A program made the position numbers and the translations under genes. From contig CACZCQ010000001.1 in assembly GCA_902779765.1 (NCBI GenBank), positions 232,250 through 296,249 on the forward strand: a stretch of 64,000 bases of DNA, read 5' to 3'. Positions 37,701 through 45,584 of this stretch are shown piece after piece (the first letter of the stretch is position 1; each line of letters begins with the position of its first letter). The stretch comes from an uncultured Bacteroidia bacterium (GTDB taxonomy: Bacteria > Bacteroidota > Bacteroidia > Bacteroidales > UBA932). Under the pieces are notes generated by a model, which was not told where the DNA came from, searched no databases, and saw nothing but the letters and a program-made list of their open reading frames with translations.

Positions 37701-38029
37701 TCAAGGCGTGGTCTCCTACCAACACCGAGAGTAATATACCTCGTTGGCAGTATGGTGACACCTATGCTGCATCAGGGTCTTCCCGTTGGCTCGTTAACGC
37801 CAGCTATATCAACTTCCAGTCGTTCTCAATCGGTTACAACGTGCCTGTTGCAAGGCTCGGTATCGGCGAGCTGATCAACCGCATCCGCATCTATGCCGTC
37901 GGTGAGAACATCGGCTACATCTCCGCCCGCAAGGGATTTGACCCTCGTGCATCCCTTTCCGGCACTTCTTCTACCAATGTATATTCACCCGTGCGTAGTA
38001 TCTCGGGCGGAATCCAGGTTACATTCTAA
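34772..38029 (+). CDS. SusC-like TonB-dependent outer-membrane receptor
   Basis: A 1085-residue outer-membrane protein. A signal peptide (MSKKLFSFALCLLVSIGTAFAQ) is followed by a carboxypeptidase-like domain (VSGRVTDESGQPLAGASVVVEG), a TonB-box/plug region (ETIVVAFGTTTKEAFTGSAS) and a plug with NIRGLASVQASTSPLVIVDG. A long barrel follows and ends in VRSISGGIQVTF. This is the full SusC layout; the partner SusD is 12 bases downstream. Together they import glycan fragments through the outer membrane. No glycosidase lies in the same operon, so the substrate cannot be inferred. Confidence 0.95.
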   Translation: MSKKLFSFALCLLVSIGTAFAQGSVSGRVTDESGQPLAGASVVVEGTTVGTNTDLDGKYTLNVPQNGVLVFSFIGFVEERVMPGSRKVVNVTLIEDKNLLDETIVVAFGTTTKEAFTGSASVVKSEELQKRSTANVTNALVGSVPGLQLKGASGAPGAGAGSINIRGLASVQASTSPLVIVDGAPYPASLTNIPQSDIESVTVLKDAASAALYGARGAAGVILVTTKRSKSRDALVNVDMRLGVNSRAVQDHDVITDPAEFYEAYYAQMYNYYYYGLGNTPEAANKSANSQTLSHLGYNVYTVPEGQLLIGQNGKINPNAKLGRSGKFNANNPNETYYLTPDNWRDMAYSNALRQEYNVSVSGGSDRGSYYSSIGYLNEDGIIEYSDYSRISARIRADYQVKKWMKVGANVGFTQSHQTSNPNMGTSWGSTNLMYYTTYIAPIYPVYVRVLDGSGNPVIRTDEFGREQYDYGVAATNYGIGRGFMQTGNPFGSNRYNKVFNDGRNLTGTFNADFDITQHLKAVVQSTVNWGNTLSTSYDNPFYGPKVGVNGELYKGMSNNLRFNQLQTLTYYNSFGNHNVNVMLGHEYYRTAGNSMGITAQGGFSPDILEVNAFANVLYSGTSSSSSAYNVEGYFISAQYDYDKKYYLSASYRRDASSTFAVAHRWGDFWSVGGAWIISKEPFMAGSSWIDQLKLKASIGQQGNDGIGSYSYTDLYSLTKSSDTNMAPSFSQLGNEKITWETTTNANIGAEFSFWKGRVSGVLDAYYKKTSDLLFWISIPESAGTRGYYGNIGDIANRGLELTLNFTPVRTRDVEWNIGGNIATNKAWILSLPKAKMGENGGYYESGYWWTPGGVMRNYMNYEYAGVSDDGQALYWYDEDMSPAGPNKGISNVTNLPGKKHSGTTTLIGEATRYAQGTLLPKAFGGFNTSLRLWNFDLSASFDYQIGGRISDSVYQKLMTPSTSASDGGYNYHKDIFKAWSPTNTESNIPRWQYGDTYAASGSSRWLVNASYINFQSFSIGYNVPVARLGIGELINRIRIYAVGENIGYISARKGFDPRASLSGTSSTNVYSPVRSISGGIQVTF

Positions 38030-38041
38030 TTTGAGGAGGAT

Positions 38042-39715
38042 ATGAATATGAAAAATATAGTAAAATTCTCTCTGGTCGCTATCTGCTCCCTCGTGCTTGC
38101 CGCTGGCTGCATCAAGGAGACATTCCCGCAAAGTGGTACAGCCACTGCTTCCCAGGTAGCTGCCGCTCCGGGTGCTTTCGACGGATTCGTTGATGCGATT
38201 ACCTCAAGGCTTGCCGGTTATCCTACCTATGGCGGAGGAACTGATGCCAACGACTTCGGTATCACCAGGTTCTTTATCGCATGGGATTCGATGGGACAGG
38301 ATATTGTCCAGCCTGCCCTTACCAACGGTTGGTTCAATAGCTGGTATTGCATTGACCACCTCGGACCCACTTGGGCTAACAGCCAGTATGCTTGGACCCT
38401 TTACTACAAGCATATCAAATCCTGCAATGACGTTATCAGTCTTGCCGGAGAAGAGCCTGGCTCAGACAAGATCGTCGGTGCCGGTATAGCCAGGTTCTAT
38501 CGCGCATACTGGTATCTTGACCTTGCCCAGATGTTCGCCACCAAGCCTTGCTATCTTGACCCTTCCGCCGAGACCGTTCCGCTTGTCTTGGAGACCTCCG
38601 TGGTAGATTCTCTTGCCAACAATCCCAGGGCTACCAATGAAAAGATCTACGCCCAGATTATTTCCGACCTTGATAAGGCAGAGACGTATCTTGCTGGATA
38701 TACCAGGGCTGACAAGTATCTGCCCGACGTAAGTTGCGTTTATGGTCTCAAGGCCCGTGCCTATCTCCTTATGGGTGACTGGCAGAAAGCTCGCGACTAT
38801 GCTAAGAAGGCACAGGCTGGCTATTCCATAATGAATGAGGATCAGTACACGAGCTGGGAGACCGGATTCAATACTCCGAACGCATCCTGGATGCTTGCTC
38901 TCAATTTCAAAGCAGACGATCCTTGCATCCAGAATAATGACGCAGACTCCAGTTGGGCATCTTGGATGTGCATGGAGATTAACCCGAATACTTCCGGTTG
39001 CGGTTATGCCGCCAACTACGGACGTCCGATCCACATCGACCGTCACCTCTATGAGACAGTTCCTGCAACAGACTTCCGTAAGAAGTGCTTCGTTGATTTC
39101 GCCATTGACGATATGGACGAGGAAGCCGCTCTTGAAGCATTGTCCGCTTATACCAATCATCCGGACTGGATTTATTCAACCAATGTCAACAACAATAACC
39201 CCCAGGGTGGAACCAACATGAAGTTCCGTCCTGCCGGTGGGGAAGCGGGCCGTGACAACCAGTATATCGGTTTCGCGGTTTCCATCCCTATGATGAGGGT
39301 TGAGGAAATGGTCCTGATCGAGGCTGAGGCTGCTGGTAGGATGAATGAGGCTGAGGGTATCGCCCTCCTTACCAACTTCGCTAAGTCCCGCGATGCTTCT
39401 TATGAGTACGGTACCCATACCGATGCCTATTACAATACTTCTTCCGGTACTTTCATCAACGAGGTTTGGTGGCAGCGCAGGATAGAGTTCTGGGGCGAGG
39501 GTCTTGCTACAAAGGACATCAAGCGTCTCCAGAAGGGAATCATCCGCAGCTATCCCGGCACCAACCATGTCGAGACTTACCGTTACAACGTGGACCACAC
39601 TCCTGATTGGATGAACCTCTGTATCGTGCAGACCGAGACAAACTACAACTTCTCCTGCACTAACAATCCCGAGCCAGTGGCCCCTTCTGCAGACTCTCCG
39701 GAATATACCTGGTAA
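38042..39715 (+). CDS. SusD/RagB-like surface lipoprotein
   Basis: A 557-residue lipoprotein with lipobox LVLAAGC. It matches SusD-type proteins: helical N-terminal half with TPR-like repeats (RFYRAYWYLDLAQMFA, VYGLKARAYLLMGDWQKARDYAKKA shown in part) and a C-terminal region with RVEEMVLIEAEAAGRM and WWQRRIEFWGEGLATKDIKRL. It forms the lid of the SusC transporter and captures the oligosaccharide. An in-frame Met two codons later is an alternative start. It is followed nine bases later by another lipoprotein. Confidence 0.94.
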   Translation: MNMKNIVKFSLVAICSLVLAAGCIKETFPQSGTATASQVAAAPGAFDGFVDAITSRLAGYPTYGGGTDANDFGITRFFIAWDSMGQDIVQPALTNGWFNSWYCIDHLGPTWANSQYAWTLYYKHIKSCNDVISLAGEEPGSDKIVGAGIARFYRAYWYLDLAQMFATKPCYLDPSAETVPLVLETSVVDSLANNPRATNEKIYAQIISDLDKAETYLAGYTRADKYLPDVSCVYGLKARAYLLMGDWQKARDYAKKAQAGYSIMNEDQYTSWETGFNTPNASWMLALNFKADDPCIQNNDADSSWASWMCMEINPNTSGCGYAANYGRPIHIDRHLYETVPATDFRKKCFVDFAIDDMDEEAALEALSAYTNHPDWIYSTNVNNNNPQGGTNMKFRPAGGEAGRDNQYIGFAVSIPMMRVEEMVLIEAEAAGRMNEAEGIALLTNFAKSRDASYEYGTHTDAYYNTSSGTFINEVWWQRRIEFWGEGLATKDIKRLQKGIIRSYPGTNHVETYRYNVDHTPDWMNLCIVQTETNYNFSCTNNPEPVAPSADSPEYTW

Positions 39716-39724
39716 TTAATCATT

Positions 39725-40588
39725 ATGAATCTCAATATGAAAAGATATAGTTACATTTTAGCCGCGCTTCTCGTTGGGTTCTCTTTCACCTCATGCGTGG
39801 AGGAACTCGGCACAGAGCCCGGAAACGATAAACTGCCTGCAGTTATTGTTTACAGCTATTCTCCTTCAAGCGAGTATGACTCCGATACTGACCAGCGTGT
39901 TCGTTTCGTAAGTAACGGAAAGGTTTCAAAGGCAGCATATCTCGTTGAGAAACAGGCTGATAAGAAGGCATTCATCGATGCTCAGGGAGAAGCCGCATAT
40001 GCAGAGAAAGTTCTTTCTCAAGGCACAGCCATCTCATTCGCATCCGATGGCGTTGCCGAGACAACCGTTACCGGTATGACTGGTGACTATGAGATCACAG
40101 CTGCTGCTTCTGATGGATCACAAAGTACGATGAGGAGTGTCAAGTTCAGTGGTATCCCTTGGGACCCTAACTATGTAATACCTGGGACCTATGTGCTTGG
40201 CCGTGCCAGCATCCAGAATGTTCTCGGAGCCACTTCATTCCCGGCCACCCTCCAGCGCCACGAGACTGACGAAACCCTGTTCCGTATCAAGGGAGCTTTC
40301 GGAACTGGTTCAAAGGTTACTATCAGATTGATACAGCAGAAGGGTGAGGATGATGATGGTGTATACACGTTCTTCCGTATACCTGAGCAGGCTACGACAT
40401 TCTCATATGGTAGCTATGGTACCGTGAGCGTACGTGACGTGGGATACTGGCAGGGCGATGATGCCTATGTAACAGACAATGGCTATGAGAGTGGTATGTA
40501 TGCCGACGGAACCTGCTTCCTCTGCATCCAGTACTATGTCTCGGCCGGTAGCCTTGGTTACACCTACGACTACTTCATTCCGGATTAA
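39725..40588 (+). CDS. Lipoprotein at the SusE position, possible surface glycan-binding protein
   Basis: A 287-residue protein with a lipobox (VGFSFTSC). The mature part has a short Ig-like region (about 35-140) and a beta-rich C-terminal region (about 150-287) ending in YDYFIPD. Its place directly after susD is where SusE-type and other glycan-binding lipoproteins are encoded. I do not recognise a specific family, so the binding role is inferred from position. An alternative start (MKRYSYILAALLVGF) lies four codons downstream. The operon ends with a terminator 26 bases later. Confidence 0.75.
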   Translation: MNLNMKRYSYILAALLVGFSFTSCVEELGTEPGNDKLPAVIVYSYSPSSEYDSDTDQRVRFVSNGKVSKAAYLVEKQADKKAFIDAQGEAAYAEKVLSQGTAISFASDGVAETTVTGMTGDYEITAAASDGSQSTMRSVKFSGIPWDPNYVIPGTYVLGRASIQNVLGATSFPATLQRHETDETLFRIKGAFGTGSKVTIRLIQQKGEDDDGVYTFFRIPEQATTFSYGSYGTVSVRDVGYWQGDDAYVTDNGYESGMYADGTCFLCIQYYVSAGSLGYTYDYFIPD

Positions 40589-40614
40589 TCCTTGGTCTGA
40601 CAGATTATTTGTGA

Positions 40615-40637
40615 GGCTGGTCCTATTCGGGCCAGCC
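40615..40637 (+). terminator. Terminator of the SusC/SusD operon
   Basis: GGCTGGTCC (40615-40623) pairs with GGGCCAGCC (40629-40637) with one G-U. It is followed by TTTGTTATT, giving a modest T-rich tail. Confidence 0.75.
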
Positions 40638-40662
40638 TTTGTTATTCATATATTTAAGGATA

Positions 40663-41811
40663 TCAATAATCCTTCCTGAAATTCCTCAGGGCGGTCATCA
40701 GGCTGTCCTCGAAGACTTCCTTTTCACGCTCGGAAAGGAAACCGACCTCGATCGGTACCTGGAAGAGCCGGACCTTGAGATCCTGTGGTATACCCTTGAA
40801 ATCCAGTATCCTCTGGCAGTCCTTTTCAGTTGTAGCCACGACGGCCGTAGGATGCTCGCGTATTGCCCTCATGATCTTGCGGATATCCATCTTCGTATAG
40901 GTGTGATGGTCCTCGAAGCAGAAACGTTTGACAATCTTGTGCTCATCGCTCAGGTACATCCGCAGGGGAGTATCCTTGGCAATCCCGGAGAAAAGGATCA
41001 GTTTCTGGGAATATGCGTACCTCGGGTCGGCTTCTTCGAAGATGGGCTGCAGGGAACTGTACCAGATTGTGGTGAACAGCAGGAGTTTATCCCTTCCCTT
41101 CTTATCCTTGCATCTGCAGGTGAGCGGATCATATTCCTTGAGTCCCAGATCCTGTGCCCAGAGGGCTTTCTTCTCGTCATCCAGATAGGCCGGGCACTTG
41201 GAAACTATGATCACGTCAGCGGCCGACAGCCTCTCGGGAAGGTCGCGCAGTCTTCCGAACGGAAGCAGCATATCCTTGCTGAGGGGACGGTTGAAATCTA
41301 CCAGTACGATGTTGTAGAACGCCCTGAGGGAGCGATACTGGAAGGCATCGTCAAGGACGATCAGGTCTGCGGGAGCCAGTTCGGCGTCAGCGCATTTGCG
41401 GGCCCTTTTCTCGGTCTTGAGCTTTTCAGGGTTGCAGAGGATGTCGCATCCCTTGACCCTGTGCCTGTCGACAGCTACGGTTACTCCGGGGAACTTCTTC
41501 TTGATCTGCAGGGGTTCGTCTCCATATTCCTTGACGGAGCCGTCCCTTGTCACTATCTGGAAGCCTCCGCTTGCGCGCCGGTGGCCCCTGGACAGGACCG
41601 CGATATCTTCATATGCCCAGTCGTCGCTCTTGAGCAAGGTCCTGAGAATCATCTCGGTATGGGGAGTCTTGCCCGTACCGCCCGCGGTGATGTTGCCGAC
41701 ACAGATGGTCGGGACACTGCTGGTGCTGACCTTGCGTATTCCGTGGTCGAAAAGGATGTGCCTCAGTTTCAGAGTGAGATAGTATGGAGCAAGAATTACC
41801 CTGTCAAGCAT
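40663..41811 (-). CDS. lpxK: Tetraacyldisaccharide 4'-kinase
   Basis: A 382-residue inner-membrane-associated kinase of lipid A synthesis that phosphorylates the 4' position of the disaccharide. It has the N-terminal membrane-near helix (MLDRVILAPYYLTLKLRHILFD) and the P-loop VGNITAGGTGKTPHTEM. It also has SRGHRRASGGF, GDEPLQIKKKFPGV, the metal-binding segment VLDDAFQYRSL and a Walker-B-like NIVLVDFNRP. The length is usual for Bacteroidetes. A frame of similar length exists on the opposite strand but has no recognisable features. The start codon lies six bases after the -7 promoter box. Confidence 0.96.
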   Translation of the reverse strand: MLDRVILAPYYLTLKLRHILFDHGIRKVSTSSVPTICVGNITAGGTGKTPHTEMILRTLLKSDDWAYEDIAVLSRGHRRASGGFQIVTRDGSVKEYGDEPLQIKKKFPGVTVAVDRHRVKGCDILCNPEKLKTEKRARKCADAELAPADLIVLDDAFQYRSLRAFYNIVLVDFNRPLSKDMLLPFGRLRDLPERLSAADVIIVSKCPAYLDDEKKALWAQDLGLKEYDPLTCRCKDKKGRDKLLLFTTIWYSSLQPIFEEADPRYAYSQKLILFSGIAKDTPLRMYLSDEHKIVKRFCFEDHHTYTKMDIRKIMRAIREHPTAVVATTEKDCQRILDFKGIPQDLKVRLFQVPIEVGFLSEREKEVFEDSLMTALRNFRKDY

Positions 41812-41817
41812 AGGTTA

Positions 41818-41825
41818 CAAAGATA
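41818..41825 (-). promoter_or_regulatory. -7 promoter box for lpxK, next to the start codon
   Basis: The minus strand reads TATCTTTG, an exact TAnnTTTG match, ending only six bases before the ATG. The transcript should start at or within a few bases of the start codon, so the message is probably leaderless. Confidence 0.65.
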
Positions 41826-41900
41826 CAAAAAACGAGTCATTTCTTGATTATCCATACTCTTTTTCTTAAAACACCCGCCAGGAACTATCAATCCTGCATA

Positions 41901-42140
41901 CTATCCACCCAAGGTGCTATCAACTTATGTTACTACCTTCATTAATTACTATTAACTTAATGTATTGTCTCCCCGAAGAACTATCTGCCTGCCTCTACAC
42001 ATTCCTTTTTCTTGAAAGTGCTCTGTTGGCGAGGATTTCGCGTGGATCCTTCCCTGATGCCCACCTCAGGTGCTCATGAAGGGAGCAAAAGACCGATTTC
42101 CTTGCTTTTTGACCACCTGGTGCTCATCAAATGGTAGCCG
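41901..42140 (+). repeat. REP-like palindromes upstream of the RAYT-like gene
   Basis: Three related hairpins share the core CACC-(1-3 bases)-GGTG followed by GCT. They are CACC-CAA-GGTG at 41906-41916, CACC-TCA-GGTG at 42062-42072 and CACC-T-GGTG near 42113-42121. The middle copy has outer arms TTCCCT (42050-42055) and AGGGAG (42080-42085), and the third has TTTGA and TCAAA. Copies two and three both continue GGTGCTCAT. The rest of the 431-base gap between lpxK and the RAYT-like gene is AT-rich and shows no gene. Confidence 0.7.
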
Positions 42141-42242
42141 GCAAAGAGATAAAAAACGTAAAAAAGGTGTCCATCTTTCTTATATTTATAATATAGGTCG
42201 ATTCTTTTCCCTAAAATTGCCTTTGCCAATCATTAAACCGAT

Positions 42243-43193
42243 ATGACTAAACTTGAGAAACTTCGAAAAGAATACAAGTCCTGGGGGAGGTGGTACTATC
42301 ACCTGGTCCTGGACAGTCTTGGAGACAGGAACCTGTTCAATGACAGGGATGAATATGTCAACGGGATGAATGTCGTGGCCATCGGCCAGTTCATCAACAG
42401 GATAGGAGTGATCCAATTCGACTGGATGAGGAATCACGGACATTTCGTATTGCTTGCAACCGGACTGGAATGCTGCCGTTTTTTCGACTATATCCGTTAT
42501 CGACTTAACGCCCGTCTGGTCAAGGACGGCTTTCCTCCCTTGCCGGACAAATGGTTTTTCAAACTGATCCGTCTCGAATCAATGAGCGAGCTGGTCAATG
42601 CGGTGTCATATTCCGCGCGAAACTCCTATGATGCCAGGAAAGACATATTGCCAGGAGGCTATCTTTGGAGCAGCAACTATCTTATGTTCAGCGAAATGAA
42701 TGAATTGGTGGAATATAGGACAGTCGGTGAGACAGGCACTTGCGGGATGATCCGCCTCCTGGGCTCGAAGATAAGGCTGCCGGAATCCTATAAGGTCTGC
42801 AAGCTAGGGTTTGTACTCCCGGAGAGTTATATCCTCAGGACTGATGACGGGACAATGACCAAGGCACGGAGCCTCTACAGTGATTCCAAAGATTATACCT
42901 ACCGTATCTTCCGTGATTATGAAACCTACAGGAGGACGGCATCCGGCCTGGGAGAGACATGGTCTCCTTCAGGAGGAGACGTAGATTCGTTGATCGGAAA
43001 TATCTTGAACGTAAATTACGGAGTTAAGGATGTCATGGCACTTGATGCGGGGAAACGGTGTGACCTGGCGGTGACTCTATGCCTTGATTACGGCTTGAAA
43101 GTCGAAGATGTCGCAACGAGACTCCGTCTTTCTTCTCCAATGGTTTCGAAGCTCATATACTCATATTCGAAAAAGCACAGGAAAGCCCAATAG
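42243..43193 (+). CDS. RAYT-like protein (divergent Y1/HUH transposase relative)
   Basis: A 316-residue protein that I read as a divergent REP-associated tyrosine transposase. The N-terminal order matches: a first strand region (GRWYYHLVLDSLGDRNLF), then a His-x-His motif in MRNHGHFVLLATG (His65, His67). Later comes VSYSARNSYDARKDILPGGYLWSSNY, which aligns by eye with YIxxNPVxAGLVxxPxxYxWSS of RAYTs. The expected nucleophile Tyr between about 95 and 115 is not obvious (WFFKLIR), so catalysis is uncertain. A C-terminal helix-turn-helix region (about 275-310, VEDVATRLRLSSPMVSKLIYS) is extra. REP-like palindromes lie on both sides of the gene, as expected for a RAYT and its targets. Confidence 0.7.
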   Translation: MTKLEKLRKEYKSWGRWYYHLVLDSLGDRNLFNDRDEYVNGMNVVAIGQFINRIGVIQFDWMRNHGHFVLLATGLECCRFFDYIRYRLNARLVKDGFPPLPDKWFFKLIRLESMSELVNAVSYSARNSYDARKDILPGGYLWSSNYLMFSEMNELVEYRTVGETGTCGMIRLLGSKIRLPESYKVCKLGFVLPESYILRTDDGTMTKARSLYSDSKDYTYRIFRDYETYRRTASGLGETWSPSGGDVDSLIGNILNVNYGVKDVMALDAGKRCDLAVTLCLDYGLKVEDVATRLRLSSPMVSKLIYSYSKKHRKAQ

Positions 43194-43247
43194 ATTGGCT
43201 TTCGTGTATGGTGAAGGTCGTCATGTGGCAAGGATATCCTCAAATAA

Positions 43248-43330
43248 CTTCCCTCAAGCCCACCCGAGGTGCCTGTAAAGGAAGGGAACACGCATTATCC
43301 TTACCTTTCAACCACCAAGGGCGAAGGATA
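43248..43330 (+). repeat. REP-like palindromes downstream of the RAYT-like gene
   Basis: The first has outer arms TTCCCT (43249-43254) and AGGGAA (43283-43288) around the core CACC-CGA-GGTG (43261-43271), matching the upstream copies. The second has arms TATCCTT (43296-43302) and AAGGATA (43324-43330) with CCACC inside. The 228-base gap before dusB holds nothing else that I can identify. Confidence 0.7.
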
Positions 43331-43421
43331 GGGGGAATCATCATGGCCAGGAGGGAAACAGGAGATTGGGAATGGGATATAATTAAAGGGAAGGCGGCAA
43401 GGATGACCGCCTAAGAGGGAA

Positions 43422-44456
43422 TCAGATGTCGTAGACGCCGGAGGCGGCGGGGAGGGGGGTGTCGCCCCATCTGTCGGCGATATGGTCGAGGATTGCCAGT
43501 ACTTCCTCCGGGTCGTTCTCCGTGACGAGCCTCATACGGGTTTCCTTGAAATCGGGAAGTCCTTTGAAGTAGCAGCTGAGGTGACGGCGCATTTCATAGA
43601 CGCCGACCGGCAGGCCCTTCAGTTCGACCGAAAGCCTGAAATGCCTCTTGGCGAGCTCCACCCTTTCCCTGACCCCGGGAGGAGGCAGTTCCTCTCCTGT
43701 CCGGAGCAGGTGCTTTATCTCCCTGAATATCCAGGGACGCCCGAAAGATGCCCTGGCTACCATGATACCGTCCACTCCGTACCTGTCGAAGGCATCCTTT
43801 GCCTTGGCGGCCGAATTGATGTCCCCGTTACCTATTATGGGAATATTCATCCTTGGATTGTTCCTGACCTCTCCGATAAGGGTCCAGTCGGCTTCGCCCT
43901 TGTACATCTGGCAACGGGTGCGTCCGTGTATGGTCAGCGCCTTGATTCCGCAGTCCTGAAGCCTCTCGGCCAGTTCCACGATGATCTTGCTCCTGTCATC
44001 CCAGCCAAGCCTGGTCTTTACGGTGACCGGTTTTCCGACGGCTTCCACGATCCGCTTGGTGATCATCACCATCTTGTCGGGTTCCTTCATCATTCCGGAG
44101 CCGGCTCCACGCGCGGCGATCTTGCTGACGGGACAGCCGAAGTTGATGTCTATCAGGTCGCATCCGTGACCGCCGACGATCTGTTCGGCGTGGTCGGCCA
44201 TCCTGGCGGCTTCCACCATGGCATCAGGGTCGCTTCCATAGATCTGTATACCTATCGGAGCCTCTTCCACTGAGGTCTTCAGCTTGGCATAGGCTTTCTT
44301 CGCGTCACGGATCAGGCCTTCGGCCGGTATGAACTCGGTATAGACCATATCGGCTCCCTGCTCCTTGCATATTCCCCTGAAGGAGGCGTCTGTGACATCC
44401 TCCATGGGGGCGAGCATCACGGGCTTGTCGCCAAGGTCTATTTGTCCTATGTTCAT
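43422..44456 (-). CDS. dusB: tRNA-dihydrouridine synthase
   Basis: A 344-residue FMN enzyme that reduces uridine to dihydrouridine in tRNA D-loops. Landmarks are the start VMLAPMEDVTDASFRGIC, the substrate loop INFGCPVSKIAARGAGSGMM with the catalytic Cys, KTRLGWDD, LTIHGRTRCQMYKGEADW, NGDINSAAKA and DGIMVARASFGRPWIF. These fit the DusB/Dus family of Bacteroidetes; the exact Dus subgroup is not certain. The gene is divergent from pfkA, with both -7 boxes in the 44-base gap. Confidence 0.94.
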   Translation of the reverse strand: MNIGQIDLGDKPVMLAPMEDVTDASFRGICKEQGADMVYTEFIPAEGLIRDAKKAYAKLKTSVEEAPIGIQIYGSDPDAMVEAARMADHAEQIVGGHGCDLIDINFGCPVSKIAARGAGSGMMKEPDKMVMITKRIVEAVGKPVTVKTRLGWDDRSKIIVELAERLQDCGIKALTIHGRTRCQMYKGEADWTLIGEVRNNPRMNIPIIGNGDINSAAKAKDAFDRYGVDGIMVARASFGRPWIFREIKHLLRTGEELPPPGVRERVELAKRHFRLSVELKGLPVGVYEMRRHLSCYFKGLPDFKETRMRLVTENDPEEVLAILDHIADRWGDTPLPAASGVYDI

Positions 44457-44463
44457 TGTCCTG

Positions 44464-44480
44464 CAAAATTACTATTTTTG
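44464..44480. promoter_or_regulatory. Divergent -7 boxes of dusB and pfkA
   Basis: On the minus strand TAATTTTG (44471-44464) ends seven bases before the dusB ATG, again suggesting a leaderless message. On the plus strand TATTTTTG (44473-44480) ends 20 bases before the pfkA ATG. Both match TAnnTTTG and lie side by side. Confidence 0.65.
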
Positions 44481-44500
44481 TATGATAAAACAGGTTATTC

Positions 44501-45481
44501 ATGAAAGAGATAAAGACAATCGGCGTCCTGACTTCAGGCGGGGATGCACCAGGAATGAATGCTGCAATCAGGGCTATCACCAGGTCTGCCATATATGTCG
44601 GCTGGAGAGTGTTCGGAATATACCGCGGCTATGAAGGCCTTATAGCGGGGGATTTCAAGGAACTGACCACGGAAAGTGTCAGCAATACGATCCAGAAGGG
44701 TGGAACCTTCCTTAAAACTGCCCGCAGCAAGGAATTCATGACTCCGGAAGGGAGGGCCAAGGCATTCGCCAGCCTCCAGAGATTCGGGGTGGACGCCTTG
44801 ATCGTGATAGGCGGGAACGGCTCGCTTGCAGGAGCTCAGGATTTCGCCCGGGAATATGACATCCCGGTCGTGGGTCTTCCCGGAACGATCGACAACGACC
44901 TTTACGGGACCGATTCCACCATCGGTTATGACACAGCCCTGAATACCATAGTCGATTGCGTGGACAAGATCCGTGACACCGCTACGTCGCACGACCGTAT
45001 ATTCTTTATAGAGGTAATGGGACGCGACGCCGGTTTCCTCGCGCAGAATTCGGCCATAGCGGCCGGTGCCGAGGCTGCCATCATCCCGGAGGACAGGAAG
45101 GATATCGACCAGCTCGAACAGTTCATCTCCCACGGCCGCCGCAAGAGCAAGAACAGTTCGATAGTCATCGTTTCCGAGAGCAAGAAGGACGGAGGTGCGA
45201 TGCACTATGCCGAAAGGGTGAAGAAGGAGTATCCTGAATATGACGTCAGGGTAACGATCCTCGGCCACCTCCAGCGTGGCGGCAGTCCTTCGGCCTACGA
45301 CAGGATCCTGGCCAGCCGCCTAGGATATGCCTCCATAGAGGCGCTCCAGGAGGGCCAGAGGAACATCATGATAGGCATCGATGACGACCATGTGGTCTAT
45401 GTCCCCATCGACAGGGCCATCAAGAAAGACAAGCCGATCGACAAGGAACTTATCGACGTTCTGGCGGTTCTTTCGATATAG
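44501..45481 (+). CDS. pfkA: ATP-dependent 6-phosphofructokinase
   Basis: A 326-residue glycolytic enzyme that phosphorylates fructose-6-phosphate. The nucleotide loop is [17 protein letters not shown], the GGNGS motif lies in [12 protein letters not shown], and the catalytic segment is [22 protein letters not shown] (landmark). Further along are [21 protein letters not shown] and [15 protein letters not shown]. The GGNGS in place of GGDGS is seen in many Bacteroidetes enzymes and may affect phosphate-donor choice. Length is normal. The rplM promoter begins about ten bases after its stop codon. Confidence 0.96.
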   Translation: MKEIKTIGVLTSGGDAPGMNAAIRAITRSAIYVGWRVFGIYRGYEGLIAGDFKELTTESVSNTIQKGGTFLKTARSKEFMTPEGRAKAFASLQRFGVDALIVIGGNGSLAGAQDFAREYDIPVVGLPGTIDNDLYGTDSTIGYDTALNTIVDCVDKIRDTATSHDRIFFIEVMGRDAGFLAQNSAIAAGAEAAIIPEDRKDIDQLEQFISHGRRKSKNSSIVIVSESKKDGGAMHYAERVKKEYPEYDVRVTILGHLQRGGSPSAYDRILASRLGYASIEALQEGQRNIMIGIDDDHVVYVPIDRAIKKDKPIDKELIDVLAVLSI

Positions 45482-45491
45482 ATGGATTTCG

Positions 45492-45523
45492 TTTGATTTA
45501 ATCAAAAAAAATTCCTACCTTTG
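45492..45523 (+). promoter_or_regulatory. Promoter of the rplM-rpsI operon
   Basis: TTTG at 45492-45495 and TACCTTTG at 45516-45523 are separated by 20 bases, a full match to the Bacteroidetes promoter pattern. The leader that follows contains a small hairpin, CCCTA and TAGGG around 45527-45544, which might serve L13 autoregulation (inference). Confidence 0.8.
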
Positions 45524-45584
45524 CGACCCCTATATTGTGTAGGGATCGCAATTATTTTATGTTAAACCATTAAAGATCAAGACA

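Noticed and set aside
40639-41847. A 402-codon open frame on the plus strand, longer than lpxK which it opposes
   Set aside because: lpxK has all family motifs and a well-placed promoter; the opposite frame has none and would start within the SusC-operon terminator region.
43208-43414. A 68-codon frame between the RAYT-like gene and dusB
   Set aside because: It is made largely of the REP-like palindromes and has no protein-like composition or promoter.
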